From Marinobacter confluentis (GTDB taxonomy: Bacteria; Pseudomonadota; Gammaproteobacteria; Pseudomonadales; Oleiphilaceae), in contig NZ_SRPF01000005.1 of NCBI RefSeq assembly GCF_004785685.1, positions 124,001 through 188,000 on the forward strand: a stretch of 64,000 nucleotides of DNA, read 5' to 3'. A program made the translations under genes and the position numbers. The notes below the pieces were generated by a model that was not told where the DNA came from, searched no databases, and was given only the letters and a program-made list of their open reading frames with translations. Positions 8,716 through 18,009 of the stretch are shown piece after piece (the stretch's first letter is position 1; every line of letters starts with the position of its first letter).

Positions 8716-8730
8716 TGGCAAGCCTATTGC
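8716..8730 (+). promoter_or_regulatory. Sigma54 (-24/-12) promoter of glnA
   Basis: TGGCAAGCCTATTGC fits TGGCAC-N5-TTGC with five of six bases in the -24 box and a perfect -12 box at exact spacing. The predicted start is near 8742, leaving a leader of about 140 bases to the glnA ATG. A 14-bp perfect palindrome (GAACTGCGCAGTTC, 8672-8685) lies 30 bases upstream of the -24 box. Confidence 0.8.
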
Positions 8731-8884
8731 TTTGACACTATCAGCCGAAATTCTAGGTAACCGGCGATAGCTTTTGTTAAGCTGCCAGACCTGAACAAGA
8801 TCGGGTGTCAGCCACGCTGATCGATCCGGCAAGCATCTACACAGAAATGGCCCGCGCAGCGGGATAACAAACGGAGCATGCACA

Positions 8885-10288
8885 ATGTCCAAAACAACTG
8901 ATCTTATTAAAGAACACGAAGTCAAATGGGTCGATCTTCGATTCACTGACAGCCGCGGCAAAGAGCAGCATGTGACCCTGCCCGCCTCCGAGGTTGACGA
9001 AGATTTCTTCACCGACGGCAAGATGTTTGATGGCTCTTCAATTGCCGGCTGGAAAGGCATCAATGAATCCGACATGATCCTCATGCCGGACGACAGCACT
9101 TCTGTTCTGGACCCGTTTACCGAAGAAACCACCCTGAACCTGACTTGTGACATCGTTGAGCCCTCCACCATGCAGGGCTACGAGCGTGACCCACGCTCTG
9201 TTGCACGTCGCGCGGAAGAATACCTCAAGTCCACCGGTATTGCCGACAGCGCGCTGTTCGGCCCGGAGCCCGAGTTCTTTGTATTCGACTCCATGAAGTG
9301 GAAAGTCGACATGCAGGGCGCCATGTACGAAATTCACTCTGAAGAAGCTGCCTGGGTATCCGGCGACGACTTTGAGCGCAACAACATCGGCCACCGTCCG
9401 GGTGTTAAAGGCGGTTACTTCCCGGTTCCACCGGTAGACAGCCTGCACGACCTGCGTGGCGCCATGTGTGCGGCCATGGAATCCATGGGGCTGGAAATTG
9501 AAGTACACCACCACGAAGTGGGCACCGCCGGCCAGTGTGAAATCGGCGTTGGCGCCAACACCCTGACCAAGAAAGCGGACGAAGTTCAGATCCTCAAGTA
9601 CTGCGTTCACAATGTTGCTCACGCTTACGGCAAGACGGCGACTTTCATGCCCAAGCCAGTGGTTGGTGACAACGGTTCAGGCATGCACGTTCACATGTCC
9701 CTGGCCAAAGACGGCAAGAACGTGTTCGCCGGCGACAGCTACGCTGGTCTGAGCGAAACTGCCCTGTACTACATCGGCGGTATCATCAAGCATGCGACCG
9801 CAATCAACGCCTTTACTAACGCGTCGACCAACTCCTACAAGCGCCTGGTTCCGGGCTTCGAGGCCCCGGTCATGCTGGCCTACTCGGCCCGTAACCGTTC
9901 AGCTTCGATCCGGATCCCGTGGGTTAACAGCGCCAAGGCACGTCGTATCGAAGTTCGCTTCCCGGACCCGTCTGCGAACCCGTACCTGGCATTCGCTGCC
10001 CTGATGATGGCTGGCCTGGACGGCATCCAGAACAAGATCCATCCTGGCGATGCCATGGATAAGGACCTGTACGATCTGCCGAAAGAAGAGGCGCTCAACA
10101 TCCCGACCGTTGCAGAAACCCTGGCGGAAGCCCTGGATTCTCTCGAGAAGGATCACGAGTTCCTGACCCGTGGTGGCGTCTTCACTGAAGACATGATCGC
10201 CGGTTATGTGGAGCTGAAGCGTTCAGAAGTTCAGCGCCTGAATATGACAACCCATCCGGTTGAGTTCGACCTCTACTATTCATGCTAA
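8885..10288 (+). CDS. glnA: Glutamine synthetase, type I
   Basis: 467 residues, normal for dodecameric GSI-beta (E. coli 469). It makes glutamine from glutamate, ammonia and ATP. Visible are DGSSIAGW (49-56), the metal and glutamate motifs GPEPEFF (126-132) and [10 protein letters not shown] (263-272), NRSASIRIP (337-345), and the adenylylation site DLYDLP with Tyr396, so GlnE control is expected. GGAG lies 8 bases before the ATG. Expression is probably NtrC/sigma54-driven from the -24/-12 element at 8716-8730. It is divergent from typA and upstream of ntrBC in the same orientation. Confidence 0.99.
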   Translation: MSKTTDLIKEHEVKWVDLRFTDSRGKEQHVTLPASEVDEDFFTDGKMFDGSSIAGWKGINESDMILMPDDSTSVLDPFTEETTLNLTCDIVEPSTMQGYERDPRSVARRAEEYLKSTGIADSALFGPEPEFFVFDSMKWKVDMQGAMYEIHSEEAAWVSGDDFERNNIGHRPGVKGGYFPVPPVDSLHDLRGAMCAAMESMGLEIEVHHHEVGTAGQCEIGVGANTLTKKADEVQILKYCVHNVAHAYGKTATFMPKPVVGDNGSGMHVHMSLAKDGKNVFAGDSYAGLSETALYYIGGIIKHATAINAFTNASTNSYKRLVPGFEAPVMLAYSARNRSASIRIPWVNSAKARRIEVRFPDPSANPYLAFAALMMAGLDGIQNKIHPGDAMDKDLYDLPKEEALNIPTVAETLAEALDSLEKDHEFLTRGGVFTEDMIAGYVELKRSEVQRLNMTTHPVEFDLYYSC

Positions 10289-10360
10289 GCTACTGTTTCA
10301 GTTGAACAGTATTGATAAGTAGTGCTCTGCTGACCCGGTTCGCCGGGACCAGCAGCCTGA

Positions 10361-10386
10361 AGCCCCGCCCAGTGCGGGGCTTTTTG
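10361..10386 (+). terminator. Rho-independent terminator of glnA
   Basis: AGCCCCGC-CCAGT-GCGGGGCT followed by TTTTTGTT, an 8-bp GC-rich stem with a U-tract, 70 bases after the glnA stop. Confidence 0.92.
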
Positions 10387-10454
10387 TTATGGCAGGATTG
10401 AAATACAGCACCAGCGCGCAGATAATCGGAAGAAATCCGCAAAAGGTAGGCCAT

Positions 10455-10985
10455 ATGACGCGCAAGCTCATTCTTGTAACCGGCATCACTGCGTTGCTGT
10501 CTTTCCCCGTCGCTGCCGAAATCTACCGGCAGGTAGACGCCCAGGGCAACGTGACCTACACCGATGAACCGTCGGATCAGGCACCGGCTGAAACGGTCAG
10601 GATAAAGCCAGTCACCACAGTGACTCTTCCCAAACCTGAGGCCGTTCGCGAACCTGAACAATTGCGCGAGAAAGTTGAAAAAGAAGGCGCCGCTTATTCT
10701 GATCTACGCTTCACTGCACCCGAAGACGATCAGGCATTTCACAGCGGCAGTGGTGATGTTGCCTTTCAGGTTGCGAGTTCTCCCGGGCTGAAAAACGGCC
10801 ACAAATACGAAGTGACTCTGGATGGCCAGCCGGTGGGCCAATCAACATCCGGCACCGTCTCAGTGCGTAATATTGACCGCGGTACCCACCGTGCCGGTGT
10901 CAACATTGTCGATAGCAGTGGCGTCACCATCAAAACCGGCGACACTATCACCTTCACCATCCATCGGCCCAGCGTACTGAATTAG
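10455..10985 (+). CDS. Secreted DUF4124-domain protein
   Basis: 176 residues from the ATG at 10455, which is preceded by AAAGGTAGG and opens a clear Sec signal peptide (MTRKLILVTG...PVAA, cleavage about residue 21). An upstream in-frame ATG at 10389 lacks these. The mature N-terminus EIYRQVDAQGNVTYTDEP is the DUF4124 signature (a short aromatic YR..D..G...Y.D pattern), followed by a Pro/Glu linker and a C-terminal beta-rich region with YEVTLDGQPVG and RGTHRAGV that looks like an Ig-like fold. Its function is unknown and it is predicted periplasmic. It sits between glnA and ntrB, as in several relatives of Pseudomonas and Marinobacter, which hints at nothing more than conserved linkage. Confidence 0.85.
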   Translation: MTRKLILVTGITALLSFPVAAEIYRQVDAQGNVTYTDEPSDQAPAETVRIKPVTTVTLPKPEAVREPEQLREKVEKEGAAYSDLRFTAPEDDQAFHSGSGDVAFQVASSPGLKNGHKYEVTLDGQPVGQSTSGTVSVRNIDRGTHRAGVNIVDSSGVTIKTGDTITFTIHRPSVLN

Positions 10986-10992
10986 TCCGTGA

Positions 10993-11015
10993 GGGGGAGC
11001 CTCGATTGCTCCCCC
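10993..11015 (+). terminator. Hairpin after the DUF4124 gene, weak terminator
   Basis: GGGGGAGC and GCTCCCCC form an 8-bp stem around a 7-base loop, directly after the DUF4124 gene. The tail is GTCTG rather than a T-run, so termination is uncertain. Confidence 0.5.
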
Positions 11016-11084
11016 GTCTGAGGCCCGATCACTCCTGCGTTTCTCTCGACCTGCGAAACCCCAAAACCGACATGTGCTTTATTT

Positions 11085-11100
11085 TGGTGCAAGCGCACCA
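11085..11100 (+). promoter_or_regulatory. NtrC-like dyad upstream of ntrB
   Basis: TGGTGC-AAGC-GCACCA is a perfect 6-bp inverted repeat about 180 bases upstream of the predicted sigma54 start of ntrBC. It shares the 11-mer TTTTGGTGCAA with the glnA upstream region. Confidence 0.55.
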
Positions 11101-11125
11101 TAAACTGGCGATACTCTGTTCTTTC

Positions 11126-11201
11126 GCAGGGCGGATTCCGCCGTCCTCCACCCATTCGGGCGGTCATTTGCACTACCGAACGGCGTCAAGATCCGCCCTG
11201 C
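11126..11201. repeat. Perfect 11-bp inverted repeat with 54-bp spacer
   Basis: GCAGGGCGGAT at 11126-11136 and ATCCGCCCTGC at 11191-11201. The pair lies between the NtrC-like dyad and the -24/-12 promoter of ntrB. There is no gene in this 324-base gap. Its role is unknown. Confidence 0.6.
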
Positions 11202-11251
11202 AGCCCAAATGCCCGTAAAACGCGCACTCCCGAACTGCCAATTGCTGAATG

Positions 11252-11266
11252 TGGTTCGGTTTTTGC
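11252..11266 (+). promoter_or_regulatory. Candidate sigma54 promoter of ntrBC
   Basis: TGGTTCGGTTTTTGC keeps the invariant GG and GC dinucleotides at -24/-12 with the exact TGG-N8-TTGC spacing, although the -24 box is degenerate (TGGTTC for TGGCAC). The predicted start is near 11278, 32 bases before the ntrB ATG. Confidence 0.55.
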
Positions 11267-11309
11267 AATTCAAGAATGATCTGGGATGCCAATCTCAAAA
11301 GGAAGAAGC

Positions 11310-12389
11310 ATGGCGGTGCCGGCCGAATACAAGAACATACTCGATAGCCTGACAACGGCCATATTGGTGCTGAGGGACGGCCTGCGAGTGGAATACCTGA
11401 ACCCGGCGGCGGAAAGTCTTTTTGAAACCAGCATCACCCGAAGCAAAGGACAGCCGATCAAAGACATCCTGATTGATTCGGAAGACGCACTTAAAACCCT
11501 TTACGCGGCGGCCGATACCGGCCACAGCTATACCCGCCGCGAAGCAGAATTTGTCCTGGCCAGCGGCTCCCGCCTGACCGTTGATTACTCAGTCACCACC
11601 GTTAATCTTGACCCTTCTGAGGTCATCATCGAGATCCAGCCCCGGGATCGTCTGCTTCGCATCAGCCGTGAAGAAGACATTATTTCCCAGCAGGAAACCA
11701 CCCGCATCCTGGTGCGGGGCATGGCCCATGAGATCAAGAATCCACTGGGCGGCATCCGTGGCGCCGCACAGCTTCTGGATAGGGAACTGAACGACGAGGA
11801 CCAGCGGGAATACACCCAGGTGATCATTGATGAAGCTGATCGGCTACGCTCGCTGGTAGACCGGATGCTCGGCCCCAATAAGGCACCAAAACTGGCCGCC
11901 ACCAATATTCACGAGGTGCTCGAGCGGGTGAGAACCCTGCTGGAGGCCGAGAGCCGGGGCCGGCTGAGTTTTCACCGGGACTACGACCCCAGCCTGCCGG
12001 AGTTCCAGGTCGACAAGGAGCAGCTTATCCAGGCGTTTCTGAATATTGCCCGCAACGCCATGGAAGCGGCGTTCGAAAACCGCTCCGAACACGACGCCAA
12101 AGAACCGCCCACTATTACGTTCCGGACCCGGGCACTGCGCCAGTTCACCATTGGCCACAAGCGCCATCGCCTGGTCGGCCGCGTGGAAGTCATCGACAAC
12201 GGCCCCGGCATTCCCCCGGAACTGCTGCAGAACGTCTTTTACCCGATGATCAGTGGCCGGGCGAGCGGCACCGGCCTGGGCCTGTCAATCACCCAGAGCA
12301 TCATCGGCCAACATCACGGGCTTGTTGAATGCGAAAGCGAGCCCGGCCGAACCGACTTCATCATCTTCCTGCCCCTGGAGGACAGCTAA
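11310..12389 (+). CDS. ntrB: Nitrogen regulation sensor histidine kinase NtrB
   Basis: 359 residues from the ATG at 11310 (AGGAAG six bases upstream); an ATG at 11286 is weaker. A soluble PAS domain (about 8-120) is followed by the DHp H-box MAHEIKNPLGGIRGAAQLL with His140, an N-box NIARNAMEAA, G1 DNGPGIP and G2 GTGLGLS. It phosphorylates or dephosphorylates NtrC according to PII state, thereby sensing glutamine/2-oxoglutarate. There is no transmembrane segment, as expected. The stop codon shares its final A with the ntrC ATG (TAATG), so the pair is translationally coupled. Confidence 0.97.
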   Translation: MAVPAEYKNILDSLTTAILVLRDGLRVEYLNPAAESLFETSITRSKGQPIKDILIDSEDALKTLYAAADTGHSYTRREAEFVLASGSRLTVDYSVTTVNLDPSEVIIEIQPRDRLLRISREEDIISQQETTRILVRGMAHEIKNPLGGIRGAAQLLDRELNDEDQREYTQVIIDEADRLRSLVDRMLGPNKAPKLAATNIHEVLERVRTLLEAESRGRLSFHRDYDPSLPEFQVDKEQLIQAFLNIARNAMEAAFENRSEHDAKEPPTITFRTRALRQFTIGHKRHRLVGRVEVIDNGPGIPPELLQNVFYPMISGRASGTGLGLSITQSIIGQHHGLVECESEPGRTDFIIFLPLEDS

Positions 12390-13816
12390 TGAGCCAACCG
12401 GCAAACGTCTGGATCATCGACGACGACCGCAGTATTCGCTGGGTGCTGGAGCGCGCCCTGAACCAGGCCGGTATGCAGCCCCGGGTTTTTGACAGCGGCG
12501 AAAGCATCATGATGCGGCTGGACCACGAGCAACCGGACGCCATTATCAGTGATATCCGCATGCCGGGCGTTGACGGCATCACCCTGCTTGCCCAGATTGT
12601 GGAAAAACTGCCGGACCTGCCGGTGATCATCATGACTGCGCATTCCGACCTCGAAAGCGCCGTGACCAGTTACCAGAGCGGGGCCTTTGAGTACCTGCCC
12701 AAGCCCTTTGACGTTGATGACGCCGTCGCGCTGGCCAAACGCGCGGTAGCCCACAGCCATGAACGCCGGGCAACCAGCGAGCCTCAGCCCGACAGCGCCC
12801 AGCGCAATGCCGAAATCATAGGCGAAGCGCCGGCCATGCAGGAGGTCTTCCGGGCCATTGGCCGACTTTCCCACTCCAACATCACGGTACTGATCAACGG
12901 CGAAAGCGGCACCGGTAAAGAGCTGGTGGCCCAGGCGCTGCACAATCACAGCCCCAGAGCCAACCACCCGTTTATCGCCCTGAACATGGCGGCCATTCCC
13001 AAAGACCTGATTGAATCGGAGCTTTTCGGCCACGAAAAAGGCGCCTTCACTGGCGCCGGCGCAGCTCGCCAGGGCCGCTTTGAGCAGGCCAACGGTGGCA
13101 CCCTGTTCCTGGATGAAATAGGCGATATGCCCGCCGATACCCAGACCCGACTTTTAAGGGTACTGGCCGATGGTGAGTTCTACCGGGTAGGCGGTACAAC
13201 CGCGATCAAGGTAGACGTGCGGATCATTGCCGCCACGCACCAGGACCTGGAAAAACTGGTGCAGGCCGGCAGCTTCAGGGAGGACCTGTTTCACCGCCTG
13301 AATGTCATCCGGGTTCACCTGCCAAAACTGGCCGAACGCCGGGAAGACATTCCCCGCCTGATGCAGCATTTCCTCAAACGGGCGGCCAAAGAACTGGCGG
13401 TGGAAACCAAACTGCTACGCCCGGAAGCGGAAGAATACCTCACTACCCTGCCCTGGCCGGGCAACGTCCGCCAGCTGGAAAATACCTGTCGCTGGCTAAC
13501 AGTAATGGCCAGTGGCCGGGAAGTGCACATTGATGACCTGCCGCCGGAGTTGATGCAGCAGGCAGAAGCCCCGGCCACCGGCCAGACCTGGCAGGATGGC
13601 CTGCGCAACTGGGCCGATCAGGAATTAAAACGGGGACGCAAAGGCATTCTCGACACCGCCGTGCCGGAATTCGAGCGCATCATGATCGAGACAGCCCTGA
13701 AACACACCGGCGGTCGCCGCCGGGATGCCTCAATTCTTCTGGGATGGGGCCGAAACACTCTGACCCGGAAGATCAACGAGCTGGACATGGACCACCCGGA
13801 GACCGAGGAGGACTAG
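12389..13816 (+). CDS. ntrC: Nitrogen regulation response regulator NtrC
   Basis: 475 residues, normal length (E. coli 469). The receiver domain has acidic pocket IIDDD, phospho-acceptor Asp55 in ISDIRMPG and Lys105. The AAA+ sigma54-activation domain has Walker A GESGTGKE (171-178), the sigma54-contacting loop GAFTGA (218-223) and Walker B region LDEIGDMP (241-248). The C-terminal Fis-type HTH lies at about 430-470. It binds GCACC dyads and activates sigma54 promoters; both glnA and ntrB upstream regions carry candidate targets, which implies autoregulation. It converges on mshQ with a 15-base gap that holds a 16-bp palindrome. Confidence 0.98.
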   Translation: MSQPANVWIIDDDRSIRWVLERALNQAGMQPRVFDSGESIMMRLDHEQPDAIISDIRMPGVDGITLLAQIVEKLPDLPVIIMTAHSDLESAVTSYQSGAFEYLPKPFDVDDAVALAKRAVAHSHERRATSEPQPDSAQRNAEIIGEAPAMQEVFRAIGRLSHSNITVLINGESGTGKELVAQALHNHSPRANHPFIALNMAAIPKDLIESELFGHEKGAFTGAGAARQGRFEQANGGTLFLDEIGDMPADTQTRLLRVLADGEFYRVGGTTAIKVDVRIIAATHQDLEKLVQAGSFREDLFHRLNVIRVHLPKLAERREDIPRLMQHFLKRAAKELAVETKLLRPEAEEYLTTLPWPGNVRQLENTCRWLTVMASGREVHIDDLPPELMQQAEAPATGQTWQDGLRNWADQELKRGRKGILDTAVPEFERIMIETALKHTGGRRRDASILLGWGRNTLTRKINELDMDHPETEED

Positions 13817-13825
13817 CGCCTTTTC

Positions 13826-13841
13826 AGAGCGCTAGCGCTCT
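13826..13841. repeat. 16-bp perfect palindrome between ntrC and mshQ
   Basis: AGAGCGCTAGCGCTCT spans the mshQ stop codon in the gap between convergent genes. There is no T-tract on the mshQ side; CTTTT precedes it on the ntrC side. It could be a weak bidirectional terminator or stability hairpin. Confidence 0.5.
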
Positions 13842-16800
13842 TGCCAGTAGATGACGCGGTCGTTGCCCCGGTATACGCCAAAGGTTGCGAGGGCGGAAGG
13901 TTGCTCCAGAGTGCCGTCACCGTCCTGGTCGTCCCACAACCAGAGGGGAAGAGCCCAGGTCAGGGTATCCTCACCAGGGGTGCCATTGGGGTCAAGCGCC
14001 AGTGGCCCGCCCTCGCCAGCGGAAAAGCTGCCGTTGGCCGCCTGCAAAGCATGAAAATTCTCGGTATCGGTAATAGTCGCCGTATCCCAGGTGGTGCAGT
14101 TGTTGTCCGCCTGGTTGAGTATGAACCGGCTGCCATTCCAGTATTCCACCCGGAACGGCATGAACAGGCTGTTATTGACGCCATTGGACGTCAGGTTCTC
14201 TGGCCCATAAACGTTGTCCATCTCCAGACGGCCGTAACGCAGTTCAAAATCCATCACTGGGGAAACCGTGTAGGGCGCGCCCACCCCAGCCACATTGTCT
14301 GAATCTTCAATACTGTCGATCACAAAATCGAGCGTCGGGTTGGCCACTGGCGCCACCTTCGCCTCAACCACTTTGTCATAGCTAGCTGTGACGCCAGCAC
14401 TGTATACGAATTCCAGCAGTCCCGGGCCAACGGCGCTCAGGGTGCCTGTGCCGGATGAAATCGTCACAGCCAGCGGATCCCCGTTTGCATTGACAGCCGC
14501 GCGGTCAGCTGCGGGCACGGTGCTTGAAATGTCGGCCAGAGAGAGCTTCTGGAATGCCCTGTCCGCCGGGTCCGTAAACGCCGGGTTGGCGTAGTTCCGG
14601 GTGCGGTTTCCGGACACCGACACCGGTTCGATCAGCAGGCTTGGCGCCATCAGCCACCCGAAATCCTGCCCGGTATAGGTAAATGATGGAGGTCCAACGC
14701 ATTCTGATTCGAATTCACCAGGGTCAACGCTCACAATAAAACGGTCTGGGTAGAAGCGCCCGGCCGGTAAGCTGGTACCCGGTGGCACAGTCTGTCCGAA
14801 ATATCCCCCGGCCACGGGTGTGGCATTGAAACGAAAGACTCCCACTTCGGACATTGTGGATGGAACAACCGTGGTGGCATCCGCTGATGGCAGATGATCA
14901 TAATCCAGCGGATCAAGCGTACCCGACACACCGGCCGAAGGCGCGACCAGCTGCGAAGCCAGTGCTATATCCGGCATGGCGAAATTGGGCGTCGTCGGGT
15001 TGCCGGCGCAGAAGTCTGTATCTGAATCGCTCTGCCAGCCCACCGCAGTCACCGATAGATCGAAAGATTCACCGGCTTTCACAAAAGTCGGGCAGGAAGC
15101 ATCCGCGGCCGCGCATGCTCCTGCTGTCGCCACGCAGAGCCCGGCCGGGCGGCTGGTAAAGATGTCCGCTCCGGGCATCATCAAGCCCTCATCTTCATTG
15201 GTGACAGAACCCTGATAGAGCGCACCCAGCTGTATATGGCCGGCGTCCGGATAGCGCACATCAATCTCGGCAACGCCGCCCGCACCAAAGTTCAGCGTCA
15301 GCAGTGTGGGTGATGACGCACTGCCACTGACCTCTGTTCCGTCTACCGATACGGGCCGACTCGCCGGCCGGCCCGAACTGTCAGGGTCAATGTAGGTCGA
15401 CCAGAAACCAACGGTGCGATCCACATTCTCGAACGCCGGTACGCATTGATCCGTTTCAGCATCACGCTCAACCGCCCTGACCTGAATACTCTGTTCCTCT
15501 CGATGGGAAATCATGTCCGGTATATCGAAAGCAAGCCCGGCATCCAGGAAGCTCAGCACGCAGTTGGCGGCAGAGGGATTGCTACCAGCCTCTTCACAAA
15601 GGGTGACAGACTGGGGCCGTGCCGATGGCTGGGAGCCAATCACGTCCAGCTCAACATCGCCCGCCGTGGTGTTCTGCAGACTGGCCTGGCCAGTGCCGCC
15701 GCTGATGCTTACTACATTGCCACCTACCCAGCCGTCAGTTGGTGACAGTGTCGCTTCGACCGGGTCGGTGAACAGGTCACTGCAGTCGGCGTTGGCGCAG
15801 GCACGTATGGTCACGGTTTCCGGCTGGCAGGTCAGCGCAACGCCATCGTGAACGATCTCGAAATGGTCGACCTGTTCGCCAATCGGGTTCAACTGCAACG
15901 CGCACAGTTCCAGGTCATCCAGTTCGTGGATGTTGTTGGAACCGCCGGTTGAACCGGTCAACGAAAGCAGGAAATTCTCCGGCACAGCGGCCTGGTCAGC
16001 ATCAGCCAGGACATTGAACGGATCGATAAGCATCTCAAACCCCGACCCGGAGCCAGTATCCCGCTCAACAGAAACCATCGCCTGCCCCGCGGATCTGGAA
16101 TCAACCGTAATCCTGTAGCGATGAGGGTTGCTGGCGCCGGTTGAGTCGACCCCCGGAGTCAGGCCGGTTGTACCCTCAAGATATTTATACCCTGACGCTC
16201 CTGAACCTGATCCTCGAATGGAAACCGATTGCTGAATCCGACCCGGGCCACCCTGACGGCCTTCACTGGGGTTTGAGAAATTGCCGTACTCATCAAGACC
16301 AATTCCCAGCCAACCACCGGCAAACCCAGGGTCACCATTGTTTCTCTGGGCATAGCCTAGCGACCCACCGAAGCTGCCGGGCTGGGGTGTTATCAAGGCG
16401 TCTGACAGCACCACCGAAACGCCATCCGCCCCGCTGCCGCCGTAGGCGTAATAGTCAAACTGCAGAATCACCAGATTGTCTGCCCCCGGTATTTCCCGCT
16501 GCAGGGTAAGGGCAGTGGACTGGTTTGAGGAGGCTTCGGTCATTCGCAGCCTGCCCTGCACCACGCTGGGAGTAAAGGAACCACGGGCCACTGAAGCTAC
16601 CCAGTCATCGGGGTTGAGAGTGCCTTCTGCGTAGTCGTCTGAGAAACAGGTCAGTGCACTTTCAACATTGACCTCAATCACGTCAGAGCCAAAGGATTGA
16701 AGTTCGCTGCAGTTAAAGGGCTGGCCCAAAAACAAATTACAGTCGACGTACTGTACGTCCACGCCGACCTCAAATAGGCCGGCTGTGTCGAACGTCCATG

Positions 16801-17611
16801 GCAGGTCAACCGGAGATCGATCACAGCTTGAGGTGGTCTGGAAATCACTGGCAACGATCACCTGACCATCGATGGTCCAGACTTCCCGCCAGAACCGCGT
16901 TTGTAAAAAACCCGCATCCATGCAACTGGCCGAAGAAGCGCTGAGAGTGCTGGGCTGATCCACATCAACGTCAACCGGCCCAAACGAATCGCCATTGACC
17001 GAGATCGAAACGCCCACATCGCACAGACCATCGAACAGATCCGGGTTCAGGTCTGCCGGCGAAAACTGGACAGACCGGTTTCCTTCTTCGGTATTGCCAC
17101 CCGAAGCCAGGGCACCGTCGATAAACACATTATTGCCAACATCAATATTTCCACTGGTATCGCCGCCGGCATAAAGGAAGCCGTTAATCAGAATCTGATC
17201 GGCCTGGTTATTACCGCCGCCTTCGATTGTCAGATTGCCCTCTACGATGATCAGCAGCTGGCCCGGGGACCCATCTTCATTGAGCCGGGTGCCTCTGGGA
17301 ATAGTGAGGTTGCCACTGACATAGATCACCACTTCTTCACCCGGGCTGATGTTGAGCCGATAATCATCGGGCAATGGATCCGAGACAGTCACCGGTTGCT
17401 CTGAGTCTACGGGCACGCCGGAAGCCGGCCAGGCGCCCCCCTGAAATTGCAGGGCATCCGGATTCAGGACGTTTCCAGTACCTGTAAGGTTTTCATTGAT
17501 GCCGGAGGGCTGGCTAAAAATGGCCGAGCAGAGACCCGCCACCGCAAGCGTTGGCGCACCCATCAGAATGACGAGTATCAGCAAGACGGCAAAGTGTCTG
17601 GAGCCTTTCAT
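13832..17611 (-). CDS. mshQ: MSHA biogenesis protein MshQ (large secreted DUF6701 protein)
   Basis: 1259 residues, among the largest products in the window. Residues 1-25 form a signal peptide (MKGSRHFAVLLILVILMG...AVA). The N-terminal 200 residues have beta-helix-like repeats (GNLTI..G); a concanavalin/LamG-like segment lies in the middle (LQFDYYAYGGSGADGVSVVL); the C-terminal half has the DUF6701 character and ends LPLWLWDDQDGDG...ATFGVYRGNDRVIYW, typical of MshQ. It contains many Cys, suggesting disulfides. It is the last gene of the msh operon and overlaps mshP by 4 bases. MshQ is thought to be surface-exposed or pilus-associated, possibly at the tip; its exact role is not established. 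Confidence 0.9.
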   Translation of the reverse strand: MKGSRHFAVLLILVILMGAPTLAVAGLCSAIFSQPSGINENLTGTGNVLNPDALQFQGGAWPASGVPVDSEQPVTVSDPLPDDYRLNISPGEEVVIYVSGNLTIPRGTRLNEDGSPGQLLIIVEGNLTIEGGGNNQADQILINGFLYAGGDTSGNIDVGNNVFIDGALASGGNTEEGNRSVQFSPADLNPDLFDGLCDVGVSISVNGDSFGPVDVDVDQPSTLSASSASCMDAGFLQTRFWREVWTIDGQVIVASDFQTTSSCDRSPVDLPWTFDTAGLFEVGVDVQYVDCNLFLGQPFNCSELQSFGSDVIEVNVESALTCFSDDYAEGTLNPDDWVASVARGSFTPSVVQGRLRMTEASSNQSTALTLQREIPGADNLVILQFDYYAYGGSGADGVSVVLSDALITPQPGSFGGSLGYAQRNNGDPGFAGGWLGIGLDEYGNFSNPSEGRQGGPGRIQQSVSIRGSGSGASGYKYLEGTTGLTPGVDSTGASNPHRYRITVDSRSAGQAMVSVERDTGSGSGFEMLIDPFNVLADADQAAVPENFLLSLTGSTGGSNNIHELDDLELCALQLNPIGEQVDHFEIVHDGVALTCQPETVTIRACANADCSDLFTDPVEATLSPTDGWVGGNVVSISGGTGQASLQNTTAGDVELDVIGSQPSARPQSVTLCEEAGSNPSAANCVLSFLDAGLAFDIPDMISHREEQSIQVRAVERDAETDQCVPAFENVDRTVGFWSTYIDPDSSGRPASRPVSVDGTEVSGSASSPTLLTLNFGAGGVAEIDVRYPDAGHIQLGALYQGSVTNEDEGLMMPGADIFTSRPAGLCVATAGACAAADASCPTFVKAGESFDLSVTAVGWQSDSDTDFCAGNPTTPNFAMPDIALASQLVAPSAGVSGTLDPLDYDHLPSADATTVVPSTMSEVGVFRFNATPVAGGYFGQTVPPGTSLPAGRFYPDRFIVSVDPGEFESECVGPPSFTYTGQDFGWLMAPSLLIEPVSVSGNRTRNYANPAFTDPADRAFQKLSLADISSTVPAADRAAVNANGDPLAVTISSGTGTLSAVGPGLLEFVYSAGVTASYDKVVEAKVAPVANPTLDFVIDSIEDSDNVAGVGAPYTVSPVMDFELRYGRLEMDNVYGPENLTSNGVNNSLFMPFRVEYWNGSRFILNQADNNCTTWDTATITDTENFHALQAANGSFSAGEGGPLALDPNGTPGEDTLTWALPLWLWDDQDGDGTLEQPSALATFGVYRGNDRVIYWQER

Positions 17612-18009
17612 CGCACACGTACCTCGATTACCCGGGCGGCCTGATCAGCCCCGTCGCCGCACTGGCCGGTGCTTTCAATGGAATAGACGGTATTGCCCCC
17701 GCCGCCGATATTGGCGGTGACGGATTCACAGGTCAGTGACGCGCTGCAGGATGACAGGCCGGGCCGTTCAAATTCGATTGTTGCAGCCGCGCAGGTACCC
17801 GAAACCAGCGCATTTCGCACCCCCACCTGTGCCCCGCTTTCCGCCGCATAGAATGCCCGCTGGGACTGTATCTGCAGGCTGATGGACTGGCTGCTGGAAT
17901 CCTGCAGCTGGGCCATGCCGAACACGATCAGTGCCAGCACCGTGATAATGAACAGCGCCACCGGCAGGCCTGCGCCTTTTTGTGGAATCAGTGGGTGGTC
18001 AGGGAACAT
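17608..18009 (-). CDS. mshP: MSHA biogenesis protein MshP (PilX-like minor pilin)
   Basis: 133 residues from the ATG at 18009, which lies inside the end of mshO (11-base overlap). An in-frame extension to 18096 would lie wholly within mshO. The N-terminus MFPDHPLIPQKGAGLPVALFIITVLALIV is a prepilin-like helix, but residue 5 after the presumed G-A cleavage is not Glu. The downstream RAFYAAESGAQVG is the hallmark of PilX/PilV-type minor pilins. It contains several Cys. It probably joins the pilus initiation complex with MshO and MshD. It overlaps mshQ by 4 bases. Confidence 0.85.
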   Translation of the reverse strand: MFPDHPLIPQKGAGLPVALFIITVLALIVFGMAQLQDSSSQSISLQIQSQRAFYAAESGAQVGVRNALVSGTCAAATIEFERPGLSSCSASLTCESVTANIGGGGNTVYSIESTGQCGDGADQAARVIEVRVR

